A DNA stretch of 64,000 nt, taken from NCBI GenBank assembly GCA_009760855.2, contig WPIO01000171.1, forward strand, positions 124,001-188,000, given 5' to 3'. The notes beneath the pieces were generated by a model. It had not been told where the DNA came from. It saw only the letters and a program-made list of their open reading frames with translations, and did not search any database. Positions within the stretch are counted from its first letter, which is position 1, and each line of letters begins with the position of its first letter. Both the position numbers and the translations under genes were made by a program. Shown piece after piece: positions 22,085-32,773 of the stretch. Source of the stretch: Cristatella mucedo (taxonomy: Eukaryota > Bryozoa > Phylactolaemata > Cristatellidae).

Positions 22085-23560
22085 AGGCACTTAACATGTG
22101 CTGGAAAGGAAGCATGTCAATAGAAGCACACAATGCACAATGTCAGCACACAAAGAAAATTCATCCTGACGGAGCACATGTTGTCAGGATCAGTTGGGTT
22201 TTTACAAGGGGATGTCGTGATGTCAGTCGGCAGTGAGTTCCAGTCTTTGCGACCCATTGGGGCATTGAAGCATCTGCCTCCAAAGGATTTCAGGTTCAGG
22301 TTTGAGGCAGAGCTTTGGACAAGAGTCAAAGGAGCGATGGGATGGTTCGATGGGTGGAAGGCTTATTGGGAAGTGTCGTATTTCAGATAGGATAGCCGGA
22401 GAATAGAGGAATGTAAAAGTGAGTGGCATTGCCTGGAAGTAGATACTCTGCTTGATTGGGAGGGAGCACGTGCACGACGGTAAGAAGCCGTGTGACACGG
22501 CAGTTGTGACTTTCATGAGAGAAAGCATTGCTGCCGAATTTGACCGGCAAGCATTGCATATGGCACAGGCAGGAGTACCCGTAAGAAGTGAGCTACCGAA
22601 TTCTGGATCAGACGTCACGAATTAATAGTAAATACTTAGCTTCGATGTCTTTACCGAGGCAAGCTGGAAATTTTGCAAAGCTGCACAGCTAAAACTGGAC
22701 AGACTTGACTTTGGAACCAACCTGGTCATGCAGTGAAAAGTCACTGCAGAACCACGACACAGGTTCCGTGTAAGCCCTATAGGTAATATGCTGGCCGAGC
22801 CAATTTGGATGGCAAGGCTATTCAACTCCTCAGTAAAGCTACATTTGCAAATAACTAGCAAGTTGGTTTATCGTCATTCAATTAGATAAAGTTACATGCC
22901 ATCCAAGTGCGAATGTAAGTAATAAATGCTTCAAGGAAGCCGAAATTGTTCGCCGTGCAGGAAGGCAGGCTTCAAACCCCAGTTTCAGCTGCGTCATCTG
23001 CCCACAAATGAAAGCCTAGATGCCTAGATTGTGCTTGGCGACCATGTCGTCGAGAGGAAGAGTATACATTGCAATAAGAGATGTACTTAGAATGGGGTAA
23101 CCAGTATATTAAAGTCTCACGAAATAGGCATTGGTGCCACATCCTGATATTTCCACTTGAGATTGGGCCTATAAACCTTTGCAAGTGTAGCGCAGTGCCG
23201 CCGAGGAGAGATGATGCTTAAACTCAAACTGGACTTGGCGAACATTGGGATCAAAAGCTGCCGAAAGATCCATCGGAACTAGCAAAAAGACTGTCTGAAA
23301 AAATCAACCCTGACATTCACAGCAGTGCTGGCTCCCGTGGAGTGATTTGCAAAAAACCTGACAGAAACTTGCCAGGTTTGAGGTTTTGATGTCAGAGCTC
23401 AGTTGGTCTGCCACAACTCGTTCCAGCATTATTTATAGCACACCAGTAGGGTGAATGGACACAGTTGTTAGGTCAAGTTCTCCCGGTCTAGTTTCAACTT
23501 CTTAATGGGCGACCTGACAACAGCCCCTTTAAAAGATGCTGGACTTGCCGCCCTGATTTA
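22085..23560 (-). mobile_element. LINE-B, long decayed copy
   Basis: Starts with the reversed 3' end (aaggcacttaacatgtgctg), then the C-terminal coding region (GTGAGTTCCAGTCTTTGCGA, CCTCCAAAGGATTTCAGG). It continues to pieces of reverse transcriptase: GATCAAAAGCTGCCGAAAGA (motif A region) near 23250 and the start of the RT domain near 23500. The frame is broken at many points. Similar in extent to the 16.1-17.1 kb copy. Confidence 0.68.
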
Positions 23561-23561
23561 G

Positions 23562-23710
23562 GCCAGGGTTAAGGTGCTGGCCTTTGACGATCGAGGTCAA
23601 GGTGATCCCATCTGACTACCAAGGTCGTCGACTCGAGTGTTTTGGCATGCGTAAAGCGCCTGGATTAAGATTCAGATCAGTTAAATTTATAAACTACAAT
23701 CCGATCTACG
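23562..23710 (+). mobile_element. SINE-1 copy
   Basis: A-box-like AGGCCAGGGTTAAGGTGCTG, B-box-like AAGGTCGTCGACTCGAGTGT, then GGCATGCGTAAAGCGCCTGG and an AT-rich tail. Confidence 0.65.
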
Positions 23711-24287
23711 CAAATCTATAATATTTACATTTTTTTAATTATGCTACTTGTGCAGGGCAGCAGAAAATTTAAGCATCTCAGACAAAGAACACAAGTGACT
23801 ACGACTACGACTATGTCCTACGTGTCCTACGACTGGGAGATAAACTTCAAGATGAGGTCAGTAGGGGCTGGCCTAAGGAGAGGCATGAAGGTAGATTAGC
23901 AATAAACAGAGGTTAATGAGCTCTTGTGGGATAATACTTTGGATATCGACTACAGATCTTGCCTATACCTCACATAAGGAACTAAAATAACGATCTGGTA
24001 CATCACCACGAGGATTTCTTGGTAAGGTACTAGCTAATATGAATCCTAGCAATTGATCCTACCTACAAATCTATACTATACCCAAACTGCTGTTACCTGC
24101 AGACTGCATCTCTGCATAGCTGCAAACAATGGTAGCAAAGTTTGGTTGTGACAAGGCCACCTCCTATGACAGCACGGACATGCAATCCGAAGGCAGTAGT
24201 CGGGGCAGTTAAGGCTTTTACTTTGCACCATTGTGAGCACTTTGAAATCAGTTTTCTACATATACTACCAGACCAATATTGTGGTGA

Positions 24288-24575
24288 TCTTGTCGGCGCT
24301 GGTTTGGACCGGTAGTTAAAGTACTCGCAATTGGTGGATGGCACCTCCAAGGCTGGCAGGTCTCTGCTCCACAGGGGGGGGGGACACGGGCTACCCTCTC
24401 CCCATCCAAAGTGATCGAGGCAGACCCCGGTTCCTCCGAGTTTGCAGAGGGGGCTGGGGGGGACTTAAAGTGGTCAAGGTGAATGTATTTGATGACCGAG
24501 GTCGAGCCCTGTGGCATATGTGAATCGCCTGAATAGAGATAGGATTATCTTGGGGTAATAAACAAATGAATTACA
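24288..24575 (+). mobile_element. SINE-1 copy with internal extra sequence
   Basis: GCTGGTTTGGACCGGTAGTT at the head, ACCGAGGTCGAGCCCTGTGG as the B box, and a tail GGCATATGTGAATCGCCTGA followed by ataggattatcttggggtaa. About 120 nt more than the 17.8 kb copy lies between the boxes, including a G-run at 24366-24373. Confidence 0.65.
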
Positions 24576-24599
24576 CTATATTTTATAGCAGATGTGATG

Positions 24600-25000
24600 G
24601 GCTCGGAAGGTATTGATTTGATCTAATATAATCTTCCATGCACATCAGCCACCGGAAGCCTCTTTCTGTCTGTCTGTAAATCTATCTATCTATCTTTATC
24701 TGTCTCGGTAAGCATACCCTCAAACAGAATGTACACCCTACGGTGGGTGGCCTTTTGAAAAACTGCTCCTAATTAGGCTATAGCCACTGGGCAGGCAGCA
24801 AGCAGCCATAACCACAGCAGTGTACCTCAAGGGTGAAAGCACCTGCAAACAATTGTCGTCAAGTCATTCCAGAGTAAGCTAACACTCTAGCAGACACCTC
24901 CACGAGACAACTGCTGGCATAGGAATGCCGATCGGAAGAGCATCTCTACATAGTCACTGACTGACGGCTTATAAATGGGAAAAAAGGTAAATATTAGCTA
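24600..25000. other. Intergenic, no feature recognised
   Basis: A short (TCTA)n/(TGTC)n patch near 24667-24705; otherwise nothing recognised. Confidence 0.5.
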
Positions 25001-25004
25001 TTTT

Positions 25005-25165
25005 AACAGCCTCATCGGTATAGCAGCAGATGATCCTTAGTGGCTATCACCACTGCTTGCAGTGGGCAATAAAGGATTGCCCACTGAATGATTCGAACCC
25101 AAGGACCTAGGTGGAGAAGTGCACGAGCACCTCGCCCCTGGGCTAAGACCCAGAGGCTTACAACC
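25005..25165 (-). mobile_element. SINE-2 copy
   Basis: Read on the minus strand: a head containing AGGGGCGAGGTGCTCGTGCA, a B-box-like GGGTTCGAATCATT, GGGCAATCCTTTATTGCCCA, then GCAAGCAGTGGTGATAGCCA and a tail cagcagatgatcc reversed to tctgctgctata. This defines the second tRNA-like SINE family of the window. Confidence 0.7.
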
Positions 25166-26779
25166 TGCCATGAACAAATACGTCGTGTGAAAGGATTCTT
25201 AAGAGAAGGCAAACAGAGAACTCACAATCGAGAATAGCCTATATCCAGCCCTCGCGGCTTATTGTCCATTTTAATCGAACCTGTGTGTCAGGGGCAGGGC
25301 AGGAGTAGCAGAGAGGGGTCTGCTGCTGCTGCTGCTTCCACAGTCAGAGTGGGGGCAACTCCTGTGAGTAAGAGTAGGGTTTGGGAGGACTGACTGAGTT
25401 AGGGAGGCAAGTTGAAACCACTCGCACGGGTAGGGGGTACATGCCGGAAGGGGACCGTCAGTTAAAAGAGCAAAACATGGATGGATCAAGACTTATTCAC
25501 CAACCTTCATGACAGGGGCATTAGTAGTCACTAGTCAACCTGATGCCAGCTAGACTATCTGGCGCCATTTCTTGGTTTTGGTGGCTGAACCCGTGTGAAC
25601 CCAGTCAGATCATCAAGGGCAACACAAGCACTGACGATAAGCCAGACAAAGGGACATTAGATTGATGACAAAGTGGGGTCAGACTAGCACCAAGTGCCCT
25701 GACCTCTGACTCCTTACCAGAACCCTCAGCTGGGTCCTCTGACCCATACCCATACCCAGACCCATACCATGGGCACTGGGTGGACATGGGTGGCATCTGT
25801 GATCTTATGGGTGGGCATGGGTGGGTATTATTGGAAGGGCCTTATAAAAATCCCACATAAGAGTGCTTCTAGCAGGAGTTTAAACCCCTGAGTCTGAGTC
25901 TGAGCCTGCAGTTCTTTCGGAGTCAGAGGCCGAGTTCGACCAGATTCGGGCGCCAGGTCGGGATGGGGACGGCGGGTTTCAAAGTTCAAAACAAAATCTG
26001 CAAATACCTCTGAAGCTTCGATGCCACCACGATCGGGCGCGAGCTGAAGAAGAAACCGGCTGCGGATAGCCAGCCCCTCCGATACACGACAACATCTCTG
26101 GCAAGAACAAGGCGGTGTGGGTATAGGGGGGTAAAGGGGGTGGTGGGGGTGGTCCGGAGCCCGACGGGAAGGGAAGTGTGAGCAGGGCAGGCTTGCTTTA
26201 GCAATGGCTGCCCTGAAGGATACACTTCAAATGGCAACTGAGAGCCCTGCCCCTTACCCTTCCTCTCACTCTCGAACTGCCTTTTCTCTCCACTTGTCTT
26301 TCCAGCATTCTCTCGGTGACTCTAAATGTCCTTGCTAGGTACCAAAAAGAGCAATTCATTTTCTCAGCAAAGCAGGCCATGCTCACATTAATTATTCTCT
26401 GCTAAAAGATCAACAAAGGCTGAAGCCACTAGCACAGCTGGTCTAGTCAAATAAAATACATCAGAGGCTTACTGGACACAACCTACATGTCTGACTGGCA
26501 ATGCCTAGCCCTAAACAGCCACATCGCCAAGGCAGGTTGCCAGGCCTGGTGAGATTGATCACCCACAGATTGACATCCCACACCTTTTTCTCCTGGGGTG
26601 CACCAGCCATGCTTCGATGTCCTACATAGCAGCACAAAAATAACTGTCAAGTCCCCCCTAGCCCTCTGCAAATTCGGAGGAACTGGGATCTGCCTCGATC
26701 CCTTTACATGGGGAGGGGGTAGCCCATGCAGCAGACCTGCCAGCTTCGGTGGTGCTATCCACAAGCCGCAGGGTCTAAG

Positions 26780-26925
26780 CCCGGGGGGGGGGGCCAAGCG
26801 TTTGAACTTATCGACCCAGGCCGTGAGTTTGAGTCCTGCAGTGGGCGATCCTTTATTGCCTACTTCAAAAAAGTAGTGGTGATAGCAGGTAAGACTCTTC
26901 TGCTGCTATACAAATAAGATCCATA
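26780..26925 (+). mobile_element. SINE-2 copy
   Basis: B-box-like GAGTTTGAGTCCTGCAGTGG, then GGCGATCCTTTATTGCCTAC, GTAGTGGTGATAGCAGGTAA and CTCTTCTGCTGCTATACAAA. A run of nine G at 26783-26791 sits in its head. Confidence 0.7.
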
Positions 26926-26944
26926 ACCATGGTATTCTTGTTGT

Positions 26945-27055
26945 TTATTGAGCTTGCTACCACTGACCATTCGATCGTGCTTCCTTTGCAGCACATGTAA
27001 AGTGCCTAGAAAGAGATTTGAGTTATTCGAGGGTGCTATTTCAAATGTAATATTA
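26945..27055 (+). mobile_element. LINE-B 3' tail
   Basis: TTGCTACCACTGACCATTCG, then TTTGCAGCACATGTAAAGTG and CCTAGAAAGAGATTTGAGTT, ending in AT-rich DNA. It runs directly into the (AT)n tract. Confidence 0.75.
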
Positions 27056-27058
27056 TCA

Positions 27059-27078
27059 AATATATATATATATATACA

Positions 27079-27157
<79 letters not shown>
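27059..27157. repeat. (AT)n microsatellite
   Basis: About 49 AT units with one ACATATATATTAT interruption near 27076-27087. It probably grew from the tail of the adjacent LINE-B copy. Confidence 0.95.
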
Positions 27158-27160
<3 letters not shown>

Positions 27161-27164
27161 GTTT

Positions 27165-27320
27165 GAATATATGAAGTGCTCTCAGAGAACCGAATCTCTA
27201 TCCAGGGGCTTTAGGTATGGTGCAGCACTCGAGCCCAAGACCTCGGCTTTTAAGGTAAGTACCTTGACCTTGGTCGTTAAAGGCTGGCACCTTAACCCCT
27301 GGGCCAAACCAGCTGAAACC
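27165..27320 (-). mobile_element. SINE-1 copy
   Basis: Reverse orientation: tail GAAGTGCTCTCAGAGAACCG, body AATCTCTATCCAGGGGCTTT, reversed B box CTCGAGCCCAAGACCTCGGC, reversed A box CCTTAACCCCTGGGCCAAAC. Confidence 0.75.
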
Positions 27321-28110
27321 TACCATCCAGCCCTAGTTAGTGATGACAAGCAATTGGTCGGGGCTGGTGGTGTCAACTGTGGTGGTCACAGCACCATCAG
27401 CACCGGTTGCAAGCAGGAAGCAGTGACAGTGACCAGTTAATGGCAGGCATTGGTAGCAGAGGGGAGACAATTCTACAGAGGACAGAGTCTCCCAGGTCTG
27501 AATCATTCCAAACATAAAGGGGCCTAACAAGTGGGCTCTTTTTCTGTGTGCATTCGAGCACAATCTTGTCCGGGCCTGCTCACACGTGTACACCTGCCTC
27601 GATAGGAGGGCTGGCTACAGGCTATAGCAGCAGCAGCATAGCGGAACAGTTCGCACTGCAATCGGATGGCCCACCAAATGCAGGGCCTGTCTACTGGAGA
27701 TCCGACCCGACCATTTCCCCATTGCTGCTGCACAAAGGCAGCCTCAGCAAGCCATTCATCGTTGCTCTGTCGGTAGAGGGCTGGAATGGGGTGGGGGGGG
27801 GGTGGGTGAAGTTAGGCAGGCAGGCCTTGATGACTGCTATGCTGGGCTCCTTGAGCTTACTAAGGCTACCAGTGTAGTAGCAAGACTGTGGGGAAGAAAG
27901 CAATACCTCTGTGGCCTTTCTGGACTTCACCTTCGCCACCAAAGGGCTGCCCCTTCGTTACCAAGAGCGACCCTTGCCGGGACACAAAAGCAGCTGCAGC
28001 TGCATTCTCAAATTCAAGAGACCCGACCTTTGGTCGAGGTCGCTTCGAGATCGGTCGATAATCTCGCCAATCCTCAGCTCAGATCGGTCGTGCCTCAATT
28101 GCTGCTGCTG
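27320..28110. other. Intergenic, no recognised gene
   Basis: GC-moderate DNA with open frames on both strands (for example the + strand at 27548-27877 and 27802-28161) but no domain, splice pair or family I can name. Confidence 0.45.
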
Positions 28111-28124
28111 CAACGGCTGCTAGT

Positions 28125-28200
28125 ACTAATAATGAGACGGTTGTATAGCACCCTGAGATGATTGAATATTTGTCTAGGCGCTTGATATAAACTGCAGACG
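28125..28200 (-). mobile_element. LINE-B 3' tail, reversed
   Basis: TAATAATGAGACGGTTGTAT, AGCACCCTGAGATGATTGAA, then GTCTAGGCGCTTGATATAAA. Diverged short copy. Confidence 0.55.
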
Positions 28201-28764
28201 AAGCACATCAATTGGTTAACAATAACATGAAGTGTCAGCATGCGTAAGAGCATGTCACTAATGCATGGATTAGCTTGGATGTGGTGTCCACATCCAAGTA
28301 GGCCTTAACTTTTGCAATGTTACTGAGGTGCAAGCAGGCAGGCTTGACTGCAGAGCTGATGCGGCAATCGAGCTACAGATCAATATGAGCAAGGCTCACT
28401 AGGTGACTGCTGCCCCTGGCATCAAGGGTCTCAAGACTCCCACAGAAAAAGGACCTAACCGTTGCAGTAGGGAGTGGCAGTGATGCCCGGGTGAGATAAT
28501 TAGCACTAAGCTGTAATGAGCATATTTTCTACCTGAGATGAAGCCTGTTCACTGGCAGGTTTCATGGTCAGAGTTGTAAACACGTGTGCATCAATATGCT
28601 TATTTTCTGTGCTCGGTCGTGCCTGCTGCCTCGGCACCAGGATCATGCTTGTCCAAATAGCACTGGTCCTAGCAAGAATGCCGTCTGAATCGTGCATACC
28701 AAAACATCATCCAGATCGTGCAAGGTGGAATGCCACTCGAGTCACACCGGCCGGAATGAGATAA

Positions 28765-28890
28765 TCTGTTTGCAGTTCATGACTTAGGTCGTGCGCTCAA
28801 GTTCTGTAGCAGGCAATTCTTTACAGCCGATTGCAAGTGGGAGTGAGAGCTGCAACATCTCTTCTGCTGCTATAGGTAACTAGGCTGCTC
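28765..28890 (+). mobile_element. SINE-2 copy
   Basis: GACTTAGGTCGTGCGCTCAA as B-box region, GCAGGCAATTCTTTACAGCC, then AACATCTCTTCTGCTGCTAT and a T-rich end. Confidence 0.6.
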
Positions 28891-29591
28891 AATAAGCTAA
28901 ATTCCTTTTTTTAAATTTTTTTTAATGGTTAGTGTCATTGTCCAATTACAAAAGGACTAATACAAGTATTACTACCTTATCGAGCAACTTCCCATGTAAT
29001 AATAAAGCATGATACCTGTGCAGGTAGCAGTGCCACCCAAGACGGCTAGAATCATATCTAAACAAGCTGCTCCGGGTCGACTGCTGTATTAACTAATTGC
29101 ACCGTGGGCATAAAAATGCCGCCTTCATAGAACGCCTCCATTCGCAATCCAAACTAAACTGTATGCAAGTTTGGGAAAAGGTGAATTTACAAAACAACTT
29201 TCGATTATGCTATCAAATGGTGATCCCACACTGGCTCCACTTGGTTTAAATTATCATCAGTATATGAATGAGATCTCAGATTAAAAAAAAAGTAAAGAAG
29301 AATGCCAACAAACTTTCATATTTGTACAGAGGAATATGTAAAAATGTGCATGCTTGTATGCACTCTCAATTTCTGCCCAGCCCGTTGCCAAGAGAAGTGC
29401 CAGCGGCTATTCGATGAATAAGATATTCCGATAGCTCAAGTTTATTATGGATCTGATCGTACACCTGAAAATGAACTAGGATGAATTGGCAAGACAAGAA
29501 GGAAGTCGCGCGCTCAAGAGTTGATTGTTGCACACTGGCGAAAATACGGCTCCTGCTGGTGAAACCAGCTAAGGCACAATCCAGTAGAAAT

Positions 29592-29635
29592 AGATGTGAA
29601 GGTCAAACAAGTGAGATGTGAAGGTCAAACCAGTG
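29592..29635 (+). repeat. 22-bp tandem duplication
   Basis: AGATGTGAAGGTCAAACAAG (plus TG) is followed at once by a second copy differing at one base. A short recent duplication. Confidence 0.85.
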
Positions 29636-29639
29636 CTCA

Positions 29640-29765
29640 TATATACAATTCATTTACATAGCGTCCCAGGAGATCTTAATCTCTATTCAGGTGCTTCACA
29701 TATGCCTCGGGGCTCATGAACCAGCCTAAGGGTGGTTGCCATAGGGTAAAGTGCCAGCATTTCAC
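29640..29765 (-). mobile_element. SINE-1 copy
   Basis: Reversed: ATTCATTTACATAGCGTCCC, AGGAGATCTTAATCTCTATT, CACATATGCCTCGGGGCTCA, then GGGTAAAGTGCCAGCATTTC at the head. Confidence 0.65.
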
Positions 29766-29879
29766 GACCCAAGTTGCAGGTTCGTTCGATGATCCTTCAT
29801 TGCAGAAAAGAACAGAAACTCCTTCATTGCCTGCTGCAAGTGAATAAATAAATAAATAAATAAAATAAATACTATCTGT

Positions 29880-30080
29880 TTCAACAGCCCCCTTTTGTAT
29901 AGCGACAGAAGAGCCTTTACGGCTATCACCACCGCTTGCAGTGGCGATAAAGGATCGCCCACAGCAGGATTCGAACCCACGATCTAGGGGCCGAGGTCGT
30001 GAAAGGCAACCGCCTTACCCAGTGAGGTGATAGTTGCGAAGGCTCTTCTGCTGATATATAAATGGGCTGTTGAATCAGAT
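29880..30080. mobile_element. SINE-2 inverted pair (foldback)
   Basis: 29880-30020 is a reversed SINE-2 (TCAACAGCCCCCTTTTGTAT, GAAGAGCCTTTACGGCTATC, then a reversed B box GATTCGAACCCACGATCTAG). 30025-30080 is the same family's tail in + orientation (GAAGGCTCTTCTGCTGATAT then AAATGGGCTGTTGAATCAG). The outer about 50 bp form an imperfect inverted repeat. Confidence 0.7.
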
Positions 30081-30299
30081 CAGCTAACCTTCACTTTTCT
30101 TTTATGTTAATGTACCACCAACAACAACCAGTGCGCTTCTCACAGCAACCAGCTGGCTACCAATAACAAACTGAAATCTTTTGGTGATCAAGCCTTCAGC
30201 TAGTATGCACCGAAAGCATGCTGGACTAGGAATCATACATACTGTATCTGCTTGCTTGATACCGTGCATGTAGCTAACCCTACAGGATATATTCCCTTA

Positions 30300-30385
30300 C
30301 ACTGGAGTTGTAAAACACATAGAAAGTGATCAAGTTCTCTTAGGTGCTAAGTAAACTACCTTTTATTATTATTATTATTATTATA
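30300..30385 (+). mobile_element. LINE-B 3' tail
   Basis: AACACATAGAAAGTGATCAA, GTTCTCTTAGGTGCTAAGTA, then a (TTA)n tail of about seven units. Confidence 0.7.
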
Positions 30386-32700
30386 ACAACCACTGGGCTA
30401 CCAAAAGTGACCATTTGTGTACCAATAACAATCAGCAAGGCTACCAACAAAAACCAATAAGTTGCCAAACAACAACCCGTGCCATTAACAGCAACAACCT
30501 GTACACTAACAACAGCAACCATTGGACTACCAACAACACTGCCAACAACGATCAGTGAGCTACCAACAAGAAAGGAGCTTTCAGTTCAGGCTCACTGACT
30601 GTGCTGAGGTCAGGACGTCAGCCTGCCAAAACCAGTGAGGCCACCACAACCACCCTTTCAAGGTAACACTGCAGAGGCAGAGCCACTGTGTGGGAGAGAG
30701 GCTAAGGCTTGACAAATGTCAGCCCACTCAAACAGCCAGGGCACTGGACAGAGACGACTTGGCTTCAAGAGGAACAGGAGGCAGCACTTTCATTCAGCAT
30801 ACATAATGGCTGGGTCTGAAGCATGCCAGCCACCTCTTCACACCCTCAATTAAGCAGCCGGCTGAGAATAATGGTCCGTTGGCAAGCACCGGTGACTGGC
30901 TTCGATGCAGCCAGCCAGCCAGCAGTGCTTGCCGAGACACAAGCCAGCAGTGGATGGAGGTAGCAGAGGTGCCCACAAGCGACAGAAGACAGGCTTCACA
31001 AAGACTGCCGCATGCTGCAGTGACATGTGCTCTGCTGCCTGCGTGGCCGGCAAGCAGACAGCTCGGTCGCCGCCAGCCTGGCATTGCGCAGGTTCGATCG
31101 AGCGAGGGGCAGCTTATTTAGTAGAGGCAGGCAGGAGCTGGGACGTGGGCTGGCCATGCAGTAAGGATGGATTTCGGGCAGCTCTCTGTCAAGCTTGGCA
31201 CCACAAGATGAGGGAAGGTGCAAGGGACGGATGCCCGCCGGCTGCCCTCCTAGCTGTAGACTTACTGCTGCCTCCCTCCCTCGGAGCTGATTAATTGGCA
31301 GAGGAGGGATGCTCTGGGCACTTAATAGGGCAATCTGATCCTTCGTGGAGGCAACAAAGAAACCGGCTGCAGCAGGGCTGTGGATAGAGTTTGGACTCCA
31401 TAACTGGACAAACTGGCAGCAATCGACGTGCTACTACCGGCGTTCCTTTTCTGGTTCCGGACACCCGACTCGGGTCAGGCTCCCATCTGCTTCTTACGAC
31501 CATGTTGTCTGTTCACAGTCTGTCTGTCTTAATACTGGCAAGCGGCTTGTTTGGTGTCTGCAGGCTCAGCTGCACTATAGCTCCTCTGGTAAGTTGCCGA
31601 CCAAAATCAGGTGGTGCACAGAGAGAGAAGTGTACTTGAAATCTAGCGGTCACACAAAGTCGTAAGCAATTATTGCTCACCAATCAGCACCATGGGGAGG
31701 GAATGCTGGTGGCAATCGAGCAGCCGTGCAGCAAGGCAGAACCGATGGCTAGGCTACCTGCAGCTGCAACTTCGATTGCCCAATTACTACTACTACTGCT
31801 GCTACTTCTCGGTCTGCTGCTCTCACCTCGAGCAGCAGGCTCTGCTCGAGGTGAGAGCAGATGACCCCAAAGTAGCAGTAATAGTACTCACCCTCACCCA
31901 GCATTGCCTCAGGAGAGCTTTTTTTTTTATAAACATCATAGGAGCCAAGGTTGCTGAGGGGATGGTCTTCCATCAGCCACAACCACTCCCTCTTCTGCTC
32001 TTTACCTGACCGCTCTTTACCTGTACGCTCTAGGCCCAGACTCCTTCAACAGCTGCAAGATCCCTTCAAGATTTCATGACTGACTAAAGGAGCAGCGCTT
32101 CGAGGAAGCTAGTCTGAGACTAGGTCTAGTCTATTTCAAACCCTAGGACTTGTCAGCATGTGGTAGCCATCACAGACGATTAACGTGCAATGCGATCGCA
32201 AAGCAAAGGTGCACCCAAAAAACTCCAAACAAAATGGCGCTCAAAGTGTAAAAACCAAACAAAAGCTGTGTAGGCCAAAGGAAAAACAAATGTTGCTCAT
32301 CCGTGTTGCACTGACTCGATACTGACTATTTTCAAGTCACCTGTGCACTGCTGGCCTTGGCCACTGCTGTGCGCTAAAAGGACGTTACTCATGGTCCAAA
32401 CGGGTGATGATTAAGTTGCCAACACCAGGAATTTTAGAATGTGGCAATCGGATTTGCAAGACGGTTGATTAGCCAGAGTAATCACCACACACAAAAAGGA
32501 ACTCAGTGCCTGCCTGAGCTTGCACACAGGTGAAGCACCAAGAATTGAACGACCGTGATAAAAAAGAAAACCGATCAAGACCAAGCAGTAAAGACTGCCA
32601 GGCATGACAGAGATGCTGCTGCTAAAAGCATTGAATAACCAGAAGATTAGCATCTAATAGACTGCCAGCTAATCACAGACATCGTTGGGAAAAGCAGCAG
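30386..32700. other. Region between the convergent genes, RAP1GDS1 end not found
   Basis: RAP1GDS1 should end here or just beyond, because the last exon found ends with a phase-1 donor at 32708. No terminal exon was securely identified. The minus-strand frame at 30996-31223 has a weakly ARM-like LLNKLPLARSNLRNARLAAT stretch, but no acceptor of the needed phase precedes it. The stretch also contains imperfect 'accaacaac' repeats (30115-30570) and a perfect hairpin at 31817-31860. Confidence 0.5.
31817..31860. repeat. Perfect inverted repeat, 19-bp arms, 6-nt loop
   Basis: CTGCTCTCACCTCGAGCAG (31817-31835) and CTGCTCGAGGTGAGAGCAG (31842-31860) are exact reverse complements around the loop CAGGCT. 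Both strands therefore carry a GAGGTGAG donor-like string. Confidence 0.97.
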
Positions 32701-32707
32701 CCCTCAC

Positions 32708-32773
32708 CCGAAATGATTAGCTGATTTATCAGCAGCAGACAGTTGTGCAGCGTTTTCATGCCCAGCTCCACTG
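32708..32773 (-). CDS. RAP1GDS1: RAP1GDS1 (SmgGDS) ARM exon, last one recognised
   Basis: On the minus strand GGCTGCAG precedes CA-GTG-GAG, and the donor is TCGG|GTGAGG. Length is 66 nt, phase 1-1. It encodes VELGMKTLHNCLLLINQL, which falls where human SmgGDS has PEIKYNSMVLICALMGSE, directly after the ADE motif of the preceding exon. The 5' boundary is uncertain: the same frame stays open further and an acceptor CCGCTTGTAG (exon from 32929) would add a Ser/Asn-rich 52-residue insertion. A second AG three bases inside (start 32770) makes it a NAGNAG site. About 35-40 C-terminal residues remain unaccounted for. Confidence 0.55.

Noticed and set aside
30996-31223. Minus-strand frame with an ARM-like LLNKLPLARSNLRNARLAAT stretch as terminal RAP1GDS1 exon
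   Set aside because: No acceptor of phase 1 in the right place and the similarity is short; left unassigned.
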